Below, in pieces: positions 27,023 through 36,079 of a stretch of 64,000 bases of DNA. The notes below the pieces were generated by a model. That model ran no database searches and was not told the origin of the DNA. It saw only the letters and a program-made list of their open reading frames with translations. Origin of the DNA: Methylocystaceae bacterium (lineage in GTDB: Bacteria > Pseudomonadota > Alphaproteobacteria > Rhizobiales > Beijerinckiaceae); the NCBI GenBank assembly GCA_009773555.1, contig WSXZ01000022.1:1-64000 (forward strand), given 5' to 3'. A program made the translations under genes and the position numbers. Position 1 is the stretch's first letter. Each line of letters starts with the position of its first letter.

Positions 27023-27685
27023 ATGGACGAACATGACGCACGCACGGCGATCGTTGACGCCGGGCAAGAGATGGAGCGGCTGGGTCTCAATCACGGCTCT
27101 GCGGGCAATCTGTCCCTGCGCATCGGCGACGCCGCGCTCGTCACGCCGAGCGGCGTTCCCAGCCGCGAACTCTCGCCCGAATTGATCGCGCGCATGCCGC
27201 TCGCGGGCGATGGCGCTTTCGACGGTCCGCTGCCGCCGTCGAGCGAATGGCGGTTCCATCTCGACATCTACCGCGCCCGACCGGACGTGAACGCCATCGC
27301 GCATATGCATTCGCCCTATGCGACGACGATCGCGACCTTGCGTCGCGATATTCCGGCCGTGCATTACATGATCGCGGCCTTCGGCGGCCCGACCGTGCGC
27401 TGCGTCGATTACGCGCCCTACGGCACGGCTGAACTGTCGCGACTCGTCGTGGCGGGGCTCGCGGATCGCGATGGCGTGCTCCTCGCCAATCATGGCGCCA
27501 TCGTCACCGGCGCGACGATGCGCAGAGCATTGTGGCGCGCCGTCGAACTCGAAGCGCTTGCGCAAGTCTTCTACCTCGGCGCGCTCGCCGGCGAACCCAT
27601 CGTGCTTTCAGATGATGAGATCATGCGCACGGTGGAGCGCTTCAAGACTTACGGAACGCGCGAGAGTTCGAAAGAGCTTCGCTAA
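27023..27685 (+). CDS. Class II aldolase, Ald2-like (5-methylthioribulose-1-phosphate aldolase type)
   Basis: The protein has 220 residues with the class II aldolase/adducin fold: glycine motif [11 protein letters not shown], zinc-binding HMHSPYA and a third His in [11 protein letters not shown]. Its neighbour on the opposite strand is mtnA, whose product 5-methylthioribulose-1-phosphate is the substrate of the aldolase Ald2 in the DHAP shunt known from Rhodospirillum rubrum. The 3' ends overlap by four bases. Family alternatives such as fuculose-phosphate aldolase are possible, but the context favours methylthioadenosine salvage. ATG 27023 is chosen by homology. Confidence 0.75.
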   Translation: MDEHDARTAIVDAGQEMERLGLNHGSAGNLSLRIGDAALVTPSGVPSRELSPELIARMPLAGDGAFDGPLPPSSEWRFHLDIYRARPDVNAIAHMHSPYATTIATLRRDIPAVHYMIAAFGGPTVRCVDYAPYGTAELSRLVVAGLADRDGVLLANHGAIVTGATMRRALWRAVELEALAQVFYLGALAGEPIVLSDDEIMRTVERFKTYGTRESSKELR

Positions 27686-28770
27686 CCGCCAAGGTCTGGG
27701 AACAATCCCTTTAGCCCTTCTTCCGTCGCGGCGCAGACGCCGCGCTCGGTGATCAGTCCCGTGACGAAGCGGGACGGCGTCACGTCGAAGCTGAAATTGC
27801 GCGCCGGAGACCCATCGGGCGTGAGCTGAACCTCGAACGTCGCGCCGTCGGCGCCTCGGCCGCTGATATGAGTGACTTCGCGCGCGCTGCGCTCTTCGAT
27901 TGGAATGTCGCGGACGCCGTCGGCGATGCGCCAATCGACGGTCGAAGACGGCAGGGCGGCATAGAAGGGCACGCCATTGTCATGCGCCGCGAGCGCCTTG
28001 AGATAGGTGCCGATCTTGTTGCAGACGTCGCCGGCGCGCGTCGTACGGTCGCTGCCGACGATCACGAGATCGACAAGACCATGCTGCATCAGATGGCCGC
28101 CGGCGTTATCGGCGACGACGGTGTGCGGGATCGCTTCGCCCAGCAGTTCGAAGGCCGTGAGGCTCGCCCCCTGGTTGCGCGGACGCGTCTCGTCGACCCA
28201 CACATGAATCGGCGCGTCTTGCCGCGCCGCAGTGTAGATCGGCGCCAAAGCGGTGCCCCAATCGACGGTGGCAAGCCAGCCGGCGTTGCAATGGGTGAGG
28301 ATGTTGACAGGACCGTCGCCGCGGCGCGCTTTGTGAATGAGTTCGGCGCCGGCAAGGCCGATGGCTTGGCAGGCCGCGACATCTTCTTCCGCGATCTTGG
28401 CGGCTTCCGCATAGGCAAGGTCCGCGCGGTCCGAGACCGGCGCCGCGAAGAGCAGCGCGCGCAGCCGATCCAGCGCCCAGCGCAGATTAACGGCCGTCGG
28501 CCGTGTAGCAAGCAGCAGAGCGTGGGCGCCTTCGATCGCGGCGTCGCTTGGATCGCGCCAGGCGGCGAGCGCCAAGCCGTAGGCGCCGGTCACGCCGATC
28601 AGCGGCGCGCCGCGCACCGTCATAGCGCTGATCGCCGCAGCGGCGTCTTCGCAGCTGGCGAGCGTTTTCGTCTCGAAGCGATGCGGGAGCACGGTTTGAT
28701 CGATGACATGCACGCGGCGCCCATCCGAATCGAGCCAGATCGTTCTGTAGTCGCGGCCGTTAATTCTCAT
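27682..28770 (-). CDS. mtnA: S-methyl-5-thioribose-1-phosphate isomerase
   Basis: MtnA isomerises methylthioribose-1-phosphate to methylthioribulose-1-phosphate in methylthioadenosine salvage. The protein has 362 residues. Likely catalytic Cys161 is in [12 protein letters not shown] and Asp241 in [18 protein letters not shown]. The N-terminal part includes [15 protein letters not shown]. It is convergent with an Ald2-like aldolase. No mtnBCDE genes of the classical salvage route or mtnP/mtnK lie in the window. Confidence 0.95.
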   Translation of the reverse strand: MRINGRDYRTIWLDSDGRRVHVIDQTVLPHRFETKTLASCEDAAAAISAMTVRGAPLIGVTGAYGLALAAWRDPSDAAIEGAHALLLATRPTAVNLRWALDRLRALLFAAPVSDRADLAYAEAAKIAEEDVAACQAIGLAGAELIHKARRGDGPVNILTHCNAGWLATVDWGTALAPIYTAARQDAPIHVWVDETRPRNQGASLTAFELLGEAIPHTVVADNAGGHLMQHGLVDLVIVGSDRTTRAGDVCNKIGTYLKALAAHDNGVPFYAALPSSTVDWRIADGVRDIPIEERSAREVTHISGRGADGATFEVQLTPDGSPARNFSFDVTPSRFVTGLITERGVCAATEEGLKGLFPDLGG

Positions 28771-28889
28771 GTTGTTCGTTCTTGCCTGCTCAAAAGTCGC
28801 GCTTGGATGATGTCGCCATTCGCGCCATGTTAGAGCGCGCCGCGGCGCTGTGCTAGAAAGCTTTCAAACGCGGCTGCTCCACTGGACAC

Positions 28890-30101
28890 ATGGCGCAAGA
28901 ATTTTCGGCGCAAGAATCGGCGCAAGAATTTTCGGTTCGATACGCCGAATCGCTCGACTCCGTTGGGGCTGAGGCTTGGGACGCCTGCGCCAATCCGGCC
29001 GGCCTGCCGGACGCGGTCGGCGAGCGATATAATCCTTTCGTCTCGCATGCGTTCCTGCGCGCGCTCGAATCGTCGAAGTCGGTCGGCGCGCGCGCCGGCT
29101 GGGCGCCGGCGCATGCGCTCGTCGAGGATTCACAGGGGCGTCTTGTCGCCTGCGCGCCGGCCTATATCAAGACGCATAGCCTCGGCGAATATGTGTTCGA
29201 TCAAAGCTGGGCGCAGGCTTATGAGCTTGCGGGCGGACGCTACTATCCGAAGATTCAGGTGGCTGCCCCTTTCACGCCTGTGACCGGGCGCCGCCTGCTG
29301 ATCGCGCGTGATGCGCCGCAAGGCGCGCGCGAGGCGCTGATCGCCGCGTTGCAGGGATTGCGCAAGGCGAGCGGCGCGTCCTCCATTCACGTCACGTTCT
29401 GCACGGAGGAGGAATGCGTCGCGCTGAGCGGCGCCGGATTCATTTACCGCGCCGGAGAGCAGTTCCATTTCGTCAATGAAGGCTACGCCGACTTCGAGGA
29501 TTTTCTGGCGCGGCTCACGGCGCGCAAGCGCAAGGCGATCAAGCGCGAGCGACGCGAAGCGCTCGGCGACGGCATCATCATTGATCTGCTCACGGGAAGC
29601 GACATTCGTCCGGCGCATTGGGATTCGTTTTTCGAGTTCTACCTGGACACAGGCGCGCGCAAATGGGGGCGGCCCTATCTGACTCGCGCCTTCTTTGACG
29701 AGATCGGCGCGCGCATGGCGGATCGCATCCTGCTGGTCATGGCGCGACGAGGCGGAACGCATATCGCCGGAGCGATCAATTTTCTGGGCGACGACGCCAT
29801 CTACGGGCGCAATTGGGGCGCGCTGGAAGCGCTGCCGTTTCTCCACTTCGAGGTCTGCTATTATCAGGCGATCGAATTTGCGATCCGCCGCGGTTATAAG
29901 CGCGTCGAGGCCGGCGCGCAGGGCGAGCATAAAATCTCCCGCGGCTATGGGCCGGTGATCACCCATTCGGCCCATTACCTGGCCGACCCACGCCTCGCCG
30001 AGGCGGTTTCGGCCTATCTGGCGCGCGAGCGCGCAGCGGTGGCGGAATGGGCCGCCGAGCATGCGGCCGAGCTTCCTTACAAGAGCGAAAACGGCGACTG
30101 A
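28890..30101 (+). CDS. FemAB-like GNAT acyltransferase (COG3146 / PF04339)
   Basis: The protein has 403 residues of the peptidogalycan-biosynthesis-like family, two GNAT-like lobes with ARKRKAIKRERREA in the middle and FEVCYYQAIEFAIRRGYKRVEAGAQGEHK near the C-terminus. No membrane segment or signal is present. The 5' end holds an in-frame near-tandem repeat (28892-28938) that encodes AQEFS, AQES, AQEFS. The proteasome-like peptidase follows after 90 bases and tsaC after that, so a three-gene run is likely. The acceptor substrate is unknown. Confidence 0.8.
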   Translation: MAQEFSAQESAQEFSVRYAESLDSVGAEAWDACANPAGLPDAVGERYNPFVSHAFLRALESSKSVGARAGWAPAHALVEDSQGRLVACAPAYIKTHSLGEYVFDQSWAQAYELAGGRYYPKIQVAAPFTPVTGRRLLIARDAPQGAREALIAALQGLRKASGASSIHVTFCTEEECVALSGAGFIYRAGEQFHFVNEGYADFEDFLARLTARKRKAIKRERREALGDGIIIDLLTGSDIRPAHWDSFFEFYLDTGARKWGRPYLTRAFFDEIGARMADRILLVMARRGGTHIAGAINFLGDDAIYGRNWGALEALPFLHFEVCYYQAIEFAIRRGYKRVEAGAQGEHKISRGYGPVITHSAHYLADPRLAEAVSAYLARERAAVAEWAAEHAAELPYKSENGD

Positions 30102-30191
30102 TTTTCCTTCGCTGTGGCCCTGCAGCACTTGCCTCATGGCCCGAAACTTGTAAGGCCTGAAGCCGTTTGGCGCGAACCGCTGCGGAGTCAC

Positions 30192-30950
30192 ATGACCTAT
30201 TGTTGCGGCATTCTCGTGCGCGATGGACTGGTGATGATTGCGGATACCCGCACCAACGCCGGGCTCGACAACATTTCGACGTTCCGCAAGCTGTATCTCT
30301 TCGAGCGGCCCGGCGAGCGCGTGCTGATGCTTGCCGCCTCGGGCAATCTCTCGGTGACCCAGGGCGTCGTGAACCTGATTGGCGACGGGATCGAGCATCC
30401 CGAGAGCGGCGTCGTCGAAAACGTCATGAACACGCCCAATATGCTGCATGCCGCCCAGCTCGTTGGGCGTGCGGTGCGCCTCTCACGCGTCCAGACGGGC
30501 AACGCCGAGGGGGAGCCTGCGGCGCAAGGCGTCAGCTTCGACGTCTCCCTGCTGCTCGGCGGTCAGATCGCCGGGGGGCCGCTCCGTCTTTTCATGATCT
30601 ATACCGCCGGCAACAGCATCGAATGCACGCCGGACACCAATTATCTGCAGATCGGCGAGCACAAATATGGAAAGCCCATTCTCGACCGCGCCGTCACCTA
30701 TGACACCGACATTTATGATGCGCTGAAGATCGGGCTCATTTCGATGGATTCGACCATGCGATCGAATCTTTCGGTCGGCATGCCAATCGATATCGCGCTG
30801 CTGCGTCGCGACGCGCTGCAGACGGAGGTCGCGACCAGGATCGGTGCGAACGATCCGTATTTTCGGGAATTGCGCGTGAGCTGGTCGAAAGCGCTGCGCG
30901 AGGCGCATATGGCGATCCCCAAGCCGCCCTACAGCGGCCACGACGCGTGA
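30192..30950 (+). CDS. Anbu-type proteasome-like peptidase
   Basis: The protein has 252 residues related to proteasome beta subunits (COG3484, Anbu). It begins MTYCCGILVRDGLVMIADTR, so removal of Met would expose the Thr nucleophile as in Anbu. Further family marks are TNAGLDNISTFRK and FERPGERV. Anbu rings are often encoded with an ATP-grasp protein, an alpha-E protein and a transglutaminase; none is here. It lies between a FemAB-like gene and tsaC, overlapping the latter by four bases. An upstream in-frame extension from 30114 lacks homology, and ATG 30192 is required for the N-terminal nucleophile. Confidence 0.88.
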   Translation: MTYCCGILVRDGLVMIADTRTNAGLDNISTFRKLYLFERPGERVLMLAASGNLSVTQGVVNLIGDGIEHPESGVVENVMNTPNMLHAAQLVGRAVRLSRVQTGNAEGEPAAQGVSFDVSLLLGGQIAGGPLRLFMIYTAGNSIECTPDTNYLQIGEHKYGKPILDRAVTYDTDIYDALKIGLISMDSTMRSNLSVGMPIDIALLRRDALQTEVATRIGANDPYFRELRVSWSKALREAHMAIPKPPYSGHDA

Positions 30951-31912
30951 CGATTGTTGAGCCGGCTGACGGCGCGGCGATTGCTCGCGCCGCGGCGATT
31001 CTGCGCGAGGGCGGCCTGGTCGCCTTCCCGACCGAAACCGTCTACGGCCTCGGCGCCGATGCGACGCAGGCTTGGGCGGTCGCCCGGATCTACGACGCCA
31101 AAGACCGCCCCTCCTTCAATCCGCTGATCGCCCATGTCGCCGATCTCGACGCCGCGCGCCGCGAGGCGGCGCTGCCTGAGCCCGCGCTGCGCCTTGCCGC
31201 GGCCTTCTGGCCGGGGCCGCTGACGATCGTCGCGCCGCTCGCGCCGGGCGGATTTGTCTGCGATCTCGCCCGCGCCGGGCTGCCGAGCGTTGCGGTTCGG
31301 GTTCCCGCGCATCCCGTCGCGCAAGCGTTGATCGCGGCGCTCGGACGGCCGATCGCGGCGCCTTCGGCCAACCGGTCGGGGCATGTGAGCCCGGTGACGG
31401 CGGCGCATGTCGCGCAAGATCTTTCGGGCAAGGTCGACATGATCCTCGACGGCGGTCGCACCGCCGCCGGGCTGGAATCGACGATCGTGTCCTTCTGTGA
31501 GGGCTCCCCGGTCTTGCTGCGGCCCGGCGCGGTCGCGCGGGAGGCGATCGAGAAAATCCTGGGTGAGAAGCTTTCGGCGCCTGAGCGGGCTGAGATCCTC
31601 GCGCCGGGCATGACGCCGTCCCATTACGCGCCTGCCGCGCGCCTGCGTCTGGAGGCGCACGAACTCAAGGAAGGCGAAGCGGCGCTCGATTTTGGCGGCC
31701 GGCTCGCCGCGCGCGCCGAACCCGGGACCGTGGTGCTCGATCTTTCGCCGTCGGGCGATCTCATAGAGGCGGCGGCTAATCTCTTCGCCCATTTGCGGGA
31801 GTTCGACGCGCGCCAAATCGCCGATGTCGCCGTGGCGCACATACCCGAGCGGGGACTGGGCGAGGCGATCAATGATCGCTTGCGACGCGCCAGCACGAAG
31901 AAACTCGATTAG
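30947..31912 (+). CDS. tsaC: L-threonylcarbamoyladenylate synthase (Sua5/YwlC type)
   Basis: TsaC makes threonylcarbamoyl-AMP for t6A37 in tRNA. The protein has 321 residues. The YrdC domain carries PTETVYGLGADA (about 28-40), RVPAHPVAQAL and APSANRSG; the extra C-terminal Sua5 domain follows SPGM-type linker APGMTPSHYAP. The GTG start overlaps the stop of the peptidase gene (GTGA), giving coupled translation. It links functionally to mtaB at 6.9 kb, which modifies t6A further. Confidence 0.93.
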   Translation: MTIVEPADGAAIARAAAILREGGLVAFPTETVYGLGADATQAWAVARIYDAKDRPSFNPLIAHVADLDAARREAALPEPALRLAAAFWPGPLTIVAPLAPGGFVCDLARAGLPSVAVRVPAHPVAQALIAALGRPIAAPSANRSGHVSPVTAAHVAQDLSGKVDMILDGGRTAAGLESTIVSFCEGSPVLLRPGAVAREAIEKILGEKLSAPERAEILAPGMTPSHYAPAARLRLEAHELKEGEAALDFGGRLAARAEPGTVVLDLSPSGDLIEAAANLFAHLREFDARQIADVAVAHIPERGLGEAINDRLRRASTKKLD

Positions 31913-32949
31913 GCGGCGAGCGCCGTGGGCGTGGCCGCGTTCAGAACGAAGTCCTGCGTCACTGGCGCCGGCTGGCCTTTCATATAGGGGCACTCGTAGC
32001 CGCGCGCAGCGAAGTCGCCGATGCCGACGGCGCACATTTCCACCGCGAGGCGCGTCAGGCGGTTGAGCACCGGTTCACGCACCCAGGAAAAGCGCGGCGC
32101 GTCGGGCGCGACGGCGCGCATCGCCGCCTTGCGGCTCACATTGTTCTCGTGGCTCATACGCGCCTGCCAGCCGGCCTGCGGCTCCTGCCAATCGTTGACG
32201 ACGATGACCGGTCCGCGCAGCACGCGCGCCTCGTGTTCGGTGCGTTCGATCAGGGCCATCTCGCCGCGCCTGACCCCCGCCAGGGTGAAGAGAGTTGGAC
32301 GCGCAATCGGCGCGCTGGCGATAAACTCAACGGCCGCCTCGAAATTTGCGCAATGTTCGAAAGCATAGCGCAGCACATGGTCCGGCGGCCAACCGCCTTC
32401 GCTTGCCAAGGCGTCGCGCAGATTGAGGACGGCGTCATAGGCGAAGCCGAGGGAGCCCTGGGTGCGCCGCTTCATCGGCGCCTGATTGATCGAGGCGCAA
32501 AAGCGGCCGGGCGCCATCGCGCTGAGCACGCCAACGGCCCCCGGCCAGGTGGCGTTGTAAAATTCGCCCGCCCCGCCGGACTGCAACGCGATTTCGACGC
32601 CCCTGCCGAGGCCCTGAAATGGCCAGTCGAGCGTGCGGCGCAGGCGCGGCAGACCGTGCTCGTCCTCGTAAGCCTGAGTGGTGCAGGCGAAGAGATAGGA
32701 CATGTTCAGCGTCATCGCGCCGGGAAAGCCAAGAATGGCGACGATGCGCTCGAGTTCCGCCCGGTAGGCCGAGGCGGAGCGTTTCAGCCAATTCGCGGCG
32801 ATACGGTCAATCGACGGCAGGCACAGGCGGCCGACCGGCGCCGCCGCGCCAAGACAGGCCTTGCGGAGCGCGGTCGCCGCCTGAACCCGAGCCTGCGCGT
32901 GGGCGACAGGGCCGCCGTTGCGCACGTCGAGGAAATGAATCGCGTCCAT
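31909..32949 (-). CDS. Acid-ceramidase/NAAA-like Ntn amide hydrolase
   Basis: The protein has 346 residues resembling linear amide C-N hydrolases of the Ntn superfamily. The likely nucleophile is Cys89 in the motif LFACTTQAYED, followed by RTLDWPF and GVLSAMAPGRFCASINQAP, both typical of acid ceramidase/NAAA-like proteins. Such enzymes self-cleave before the Cys, and substrates are N-acyl amides. Its 3' end overlaps the convergent tsaC by four bases. No signal peptide is evident, so location is uncertain. Confidence 0.7.
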   Translation of the reverse strand: MDAIHFLDVRNGGPVAHAQARVQAATALRKACLGAAAPVGRLCLPSIDRIAANWLKRSASAYRAELERIVAILGFPGAMTLNMSYLFACTTQAYEDEHGLPRLRRTLDWPFQGLGRGVEIALQSGGAGEFYNATWPGAVGVLSAMAPGRFCASINQAPMKRRTQGSLGFAYDAVLNLRDALASEGGWPPDHVLRYAFEHCANFEAAVEFIASAPIARPTLFTLAGVRRGEMALIERTEHEARVLRGPVIVVNDWQEPQAGWQARMSHENNVSRKAAMRAVAPDAPRFSWVREPVLNRLTRLAVEMCAVGIGDFAARGYECPYMKGQPAPVTQDFVLNAATPTALAA

Positions 32950-33121
32950 GCCGTCCTGCTGTCAGAAAAATGTCATCCAGCCGATATGGATTTCACATCC
33001 CTCTGTCACAATACAGTAAAAATTTAGGGTCCAGCCTCTCGGTGTAAAGTCGCTGCGCGCCCGTTGCCTGCGAATCGGGTACAAATCCCTAAGGAAAACG
33101 CGCTTGCTCTTCGAGAAAAGA

Positions 33122-34756
33122 ATGTCGGACGCCGTCGCCGTCGCTTTTGACGCGTTAAAATTTCACGCCTCTGCTTTGGAGCTGACGCGAACGCTCGATC
33201 TCTTTGCCGAGGATCCCGCGCGCTTCAAAAATTTCAGCGTCAAGCTCGACGATTTTCTCTTCGACTTCTCCAAGCACAGAGTGACGCGCGAGACGATCGC
33301 GCTGCTGACCTCGCTGGCGAAGACGCGTGATCTCGACGCGCGGCGCGACGCATTGTTCTCGGGCGAACTGATCAACAACACCGAAAGGCGCGCCGCCATG
33401 CATATGGCCCTGCGCGATCTCTCGTCGCGGCCGCTTCTCGTCGGCGGCGAAAACATACGGCCGCTGATCGAGGCCGAGCGGGACAAGGTTTTCGCCTTCG
33501 CGCGCGCGGTGCGCTCTGGCGACGTCCGCGGCGCGACCGGCGCGCCATTCAGCGACGTGGTCAATATCGGCATCGGCGGTTCGGACCTGGGTCCGGCGAT
33601 GGCGTCGCGCGCGCTCTCGCCCTATCGCGGCGAGGGGCCGCGCATGCATTTCGTCGCCAATGTCGACGGCGCCGATCTCGCCGATACGCTGCAAAATCTC
33701 GATCTGGCGCGCACGCTGTTCATCATCTCCTCGAAGACATTTACGACCCAGGAGACGATGGCTAACGCCAGAAGCGCGCGCGCGCGCATCGTCGCCGCGC
33801 TCGGCGAGGCTGCGGTAAGATCGCATTTCGCCGCCGTCTCGACGCGGCTCGACAAGGTCGCCGAATTCGGGATAGATCCGGCGCGGGTCTTCGGCTTCTG
33901 GGATTGGGTCGGCGGGCGCTACTCGCTGTGGTCGTCGATCGGCCTTGCGCTCGCGATCGGCGTGGGGCCGGAACATTTCCTGCAGTTTCTGCAGGGCGGA
34001 CACGAGATCGACACGCACTTCCTCGAAGCGCCGCTTGAGCAAAACATTCCCGTGCTGATGGGACTGCTCGGCGTCTGGCACAGAAACGTGATGGGATGCT
34101 GCGCGCATGCGGTCATCCCTTATGATCAGCGGCTCGCGCGGTTTCCAGCCTATCTGCAACAGCTCGACATGGAGTCGAATGGAAAGTCGGTGACGCGCGA
34201 GGGCGGCCGCGTCAATTATAAAACAGGGCCGGTAATTTTTGGCGAGCCCGGCACGAATGGGCAGCATGCATTCTTTCAGCTGCTGCATCAGGGAACCGAC
34301 GTCGTCCCGATCGACTTCCTGGTCGCGGCCGACCCGACCGAGGCCGACAAACATCATCATGAATTGCTTTTCGCCAACTGCCTGGCGCAAGCCGAAGCGT
34401 TTATGCGCGGTCGAACGCTTGAGGACGCGAAAGTGCAATTGCGCGGGCAGGGGCTGAGCGAGGAGGAAATCGCACGCCTCGCGCCGCATAAGACGTTTCC
34501 GGGCGATCGCCCGTCGAGCGTTCTGCTTTTCCGACATCTTGATCCGCGCACGCTCGGTCGACTCGTTGCGCTTTACGAACACAAGGTCTTCGTTCAGTCG
34601 GTGATCTGGGACATCAATCCCTTCGACCAATGGGGCGTCGAGCTTGGCAAGGAGCTCGCCAACCGTCTGGCGCCGATCGTCGAGAATAAGGATGAATCGA
34701 CGCAAGGGTTGGATGGATCGACGGCGGGTCTGATTGCGTGGAGAAGGTCGCACTAA
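33122..34756 (+). CDS. pgi: Glucose-6-phosphate isomerase
   Basis: Pgi interconverts glucose-6-P and fructose-6-P. The protein has about 544 residues with both family signatures: VNIGIGGSDLGPAMASRAL with the SIS fold after it, and FGEPGTNGQHAFFQLLHQG followed by WDINPFDQWGVELGK. Catalytic Glu and His are in MESNGKS and TNGQHAF. ATG 33122 is chosen, but a TTG at 33104 has a better-spaced AAGGAAA box and would add six residues. Leader and promoter lie in the 150-base gap with the divergent amidase gene. Confidence 0.96.
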   Translation: MSDAVAVAFDALKFHASALELTRTLDLFAEDPARFKNFSVKLDDFLFDFSKHRVTRETIALLTSLAKTRDLDARRDALFSGELINNTERRAAMHMALRDLSSRPLLVGGENIRPLIEAERDKVFAFARAVRSGDVRGATGAPFSDVVNIGIGGSDLGPAMASRALSPYRGEGPRMHFVANVDGADLADTLQNLDLARTLFIISSKTFTTQETMANARSARARIVAALGEAAVRSHFAAVSTRLDKVAEFGIDPARVFGFWDWVGGRYSLWSSIGLALAIGVGPEHFLQFLQGGHEIDTHFLEAPLEQNIPVLMGLLGVWHRNVMGCCAHAVIPYDQRLARFPAYLQQLDMESNGKSVTREGGRVNYKTGPVIFGEPGTNGQHAFFQLLHQGTDVVPIDFLVAADPTEADKHHHELLFANCLAQAEAFMRGRTLEDAKVQLRGQGLSEEEIARLAPHKTFPGDRPSSVLLFRHLDPRTLGRLVALYEHKVFVQSVIWDINPFDQWGVELGKELANRLAPIVENKDESTQGLDGSTAGLIAWRRSH

Positions 34757-34915
34757 GAAACGCCTCTGCACTTTCGTCGCCTCCGCCGTGGGAGTTTGCG
34801 GAGACATTCGTCTGATTTTCGAGTATTGCGGGCTGTCAAGAATAGGTTGTCGTTCACCTGCAATTGTTCGAGATCGCCGCAGACTGCGATCATTCGATTG
34901 AACACGGCGAAGCGA

Positions 34916-35415
34916 GTGGAAAAAGCAGGCATTATCGCGATAACATTGTTTCTCGTGGGCGCCGGCTCTCCCGGCTCTGCGGCGGAAGCCGAGGAGCTTT
35001 CGCAAAACGATTGGCTGCTCCGCGCTGAAAGCGACAATGCTCGCTTCCGACTGCTTCAGCAGCAAATGCGATGGTTCGATCAGCCCATGTGGGAGGTTGG
35101 CGAGCGTTTCGAGCGGCTGCACGATGCTCTGCAACGTGAGAACTATGAACTCGCCGTCTACCATTGGGATAAGATCAAAACGACGATCGAGAACGGCGTC
35201 GCCAAAAGGCCTGCGCGAGGCGAAGTGCGCGAAGACTGTTCCTCGGCGATTCCTGGACGAAAATTCGCGCAGCCTTCGCCTCGGGCGATAACCGTGAGGC
35301 CTGGGACGGATTCGACAGCGCCCGAACGGTTTGCCAGTCCTGTCTCCAGGCGGAAAAATTAGAGTTCATGAACAATCAGGCCGTATTCGACCTTGCAAGG
35401 CCGCGCAGCGAGTGA
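34916..35415 (+). pseudogene. Exported cytochrome-like protein, frameshifted
   Basis: A GTG at 34916 gives a signal peptide (IIAITLFLVGAGSPGSAA) followed by DWLLRAESDNARFRLLQQQM and a helical segment to VAKRPAR at about 35218. The expected continuation is in another frame: FLGDSWTKIRAAFASGD, then TVCQSCLQAEK, to the stop at 35415. The two parts make a small four-helix protein like class II cytochrome-related proteins. The CxxC pair is followed by Leu instead of the His of a CxxCH haem motif, which suggests haem binding is lost or the sequence is imperfect. The frame switch is at about 35218-35240. Confidence 0.6.
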
Positions 35416-35487
35416 TGCACGCTCGCCGGGCTCGATCCACGCGTCGTGGCGGCTTCTAACCCCTTCCATTGAAATGGAGCAACGCAA

Positions 35488-35985
35488 GTGACCTTTCGGG
35501 AGTTGATCCTGTCGCCCGGCGACTCTCGCTGGGCTATCGTCATCCGACTCATGCTTGCCGGCGTGTTCGTTACGGAAGGGTATCTCAAGCTCGCGGACCC
35601 GGCCTGGCTCGGCGCAGGCCGTTTCGCGAAAATCGGAATCCCCTGGCCGGACGTCACCGGTCCCCTTGTCGGCTGGACGGAGCTTGTCTGCGGTATTCTG
35701 ATGGCGATCGGCCTGTTCAACCGGATCGCGGCGATACCTCTGATCGTTGTTATGGTGGTCGCGATCGTGAGCACGAAAATCCCCGTTTTGTTTGGAAGGG
35801 ATTGGTGGATTTTCAGCGTGCGAAAGCTGGAGCGCTATGGATTCTTCAGCATGACGCACGAAGCCCGACTCGATTATGCGATGTTGCTCGGCGCGCTGTT
35901 CATGCTGCTTTCGGGAGCGGGCTGCTGGTCGCTGGACGAGAAATTGTTCGGCGCTCGGAACTCGCGGCGAGACATCGATAGCTGA
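35488..35985 (+). CDS. DoxX-family membrane protein
   Basis: The protein has 165 residues and four transmembrane helices. The DoxX signature LMLAGVFVTEGYLKLADP is at residues 21-38, then GWTELVCGILMAIGLFNRIAA. DoxX-like proteins are quinone-related or redox-associated membrane proteins of uncertain role. GTG at 35488 is the start that covers the first helix. It lies 72 bases after the frameshifted cytochrome-like gene and may share its transcript. Confidence 0.8.
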   Translation: MTFRELILSPGDSRWAIVIRLMLAGVFVTEGYLKLADPAWLGAGRFAKIGIPWPDVTGPLVGWTELVCGILMAIGLFNRIAAIPLIVVMVVAIVSTKIPVLFGRDWWIFSVRKLERYGFFSMTHEARLDYAMLLGALFMLLSGAGCWSLDEKLFGARNSRRDIDS

Positions 35986-36079
35986 CGGGATCGCAAGGGA
36001 TCGCGTTGTCCCCGGCGCGCTGTTCGGAGAGCGTCGGCAGTAGCGCGCCGCACGCGCGATATGCGCTGCTTGAAACGGC

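Noticed and set aside
33155-35164. Long minus-strand frame of 669 codons
   Set aside because: It is antisense to pgi and the following gene; no recognisable domain and Arg/Asp-rich shadow composition.
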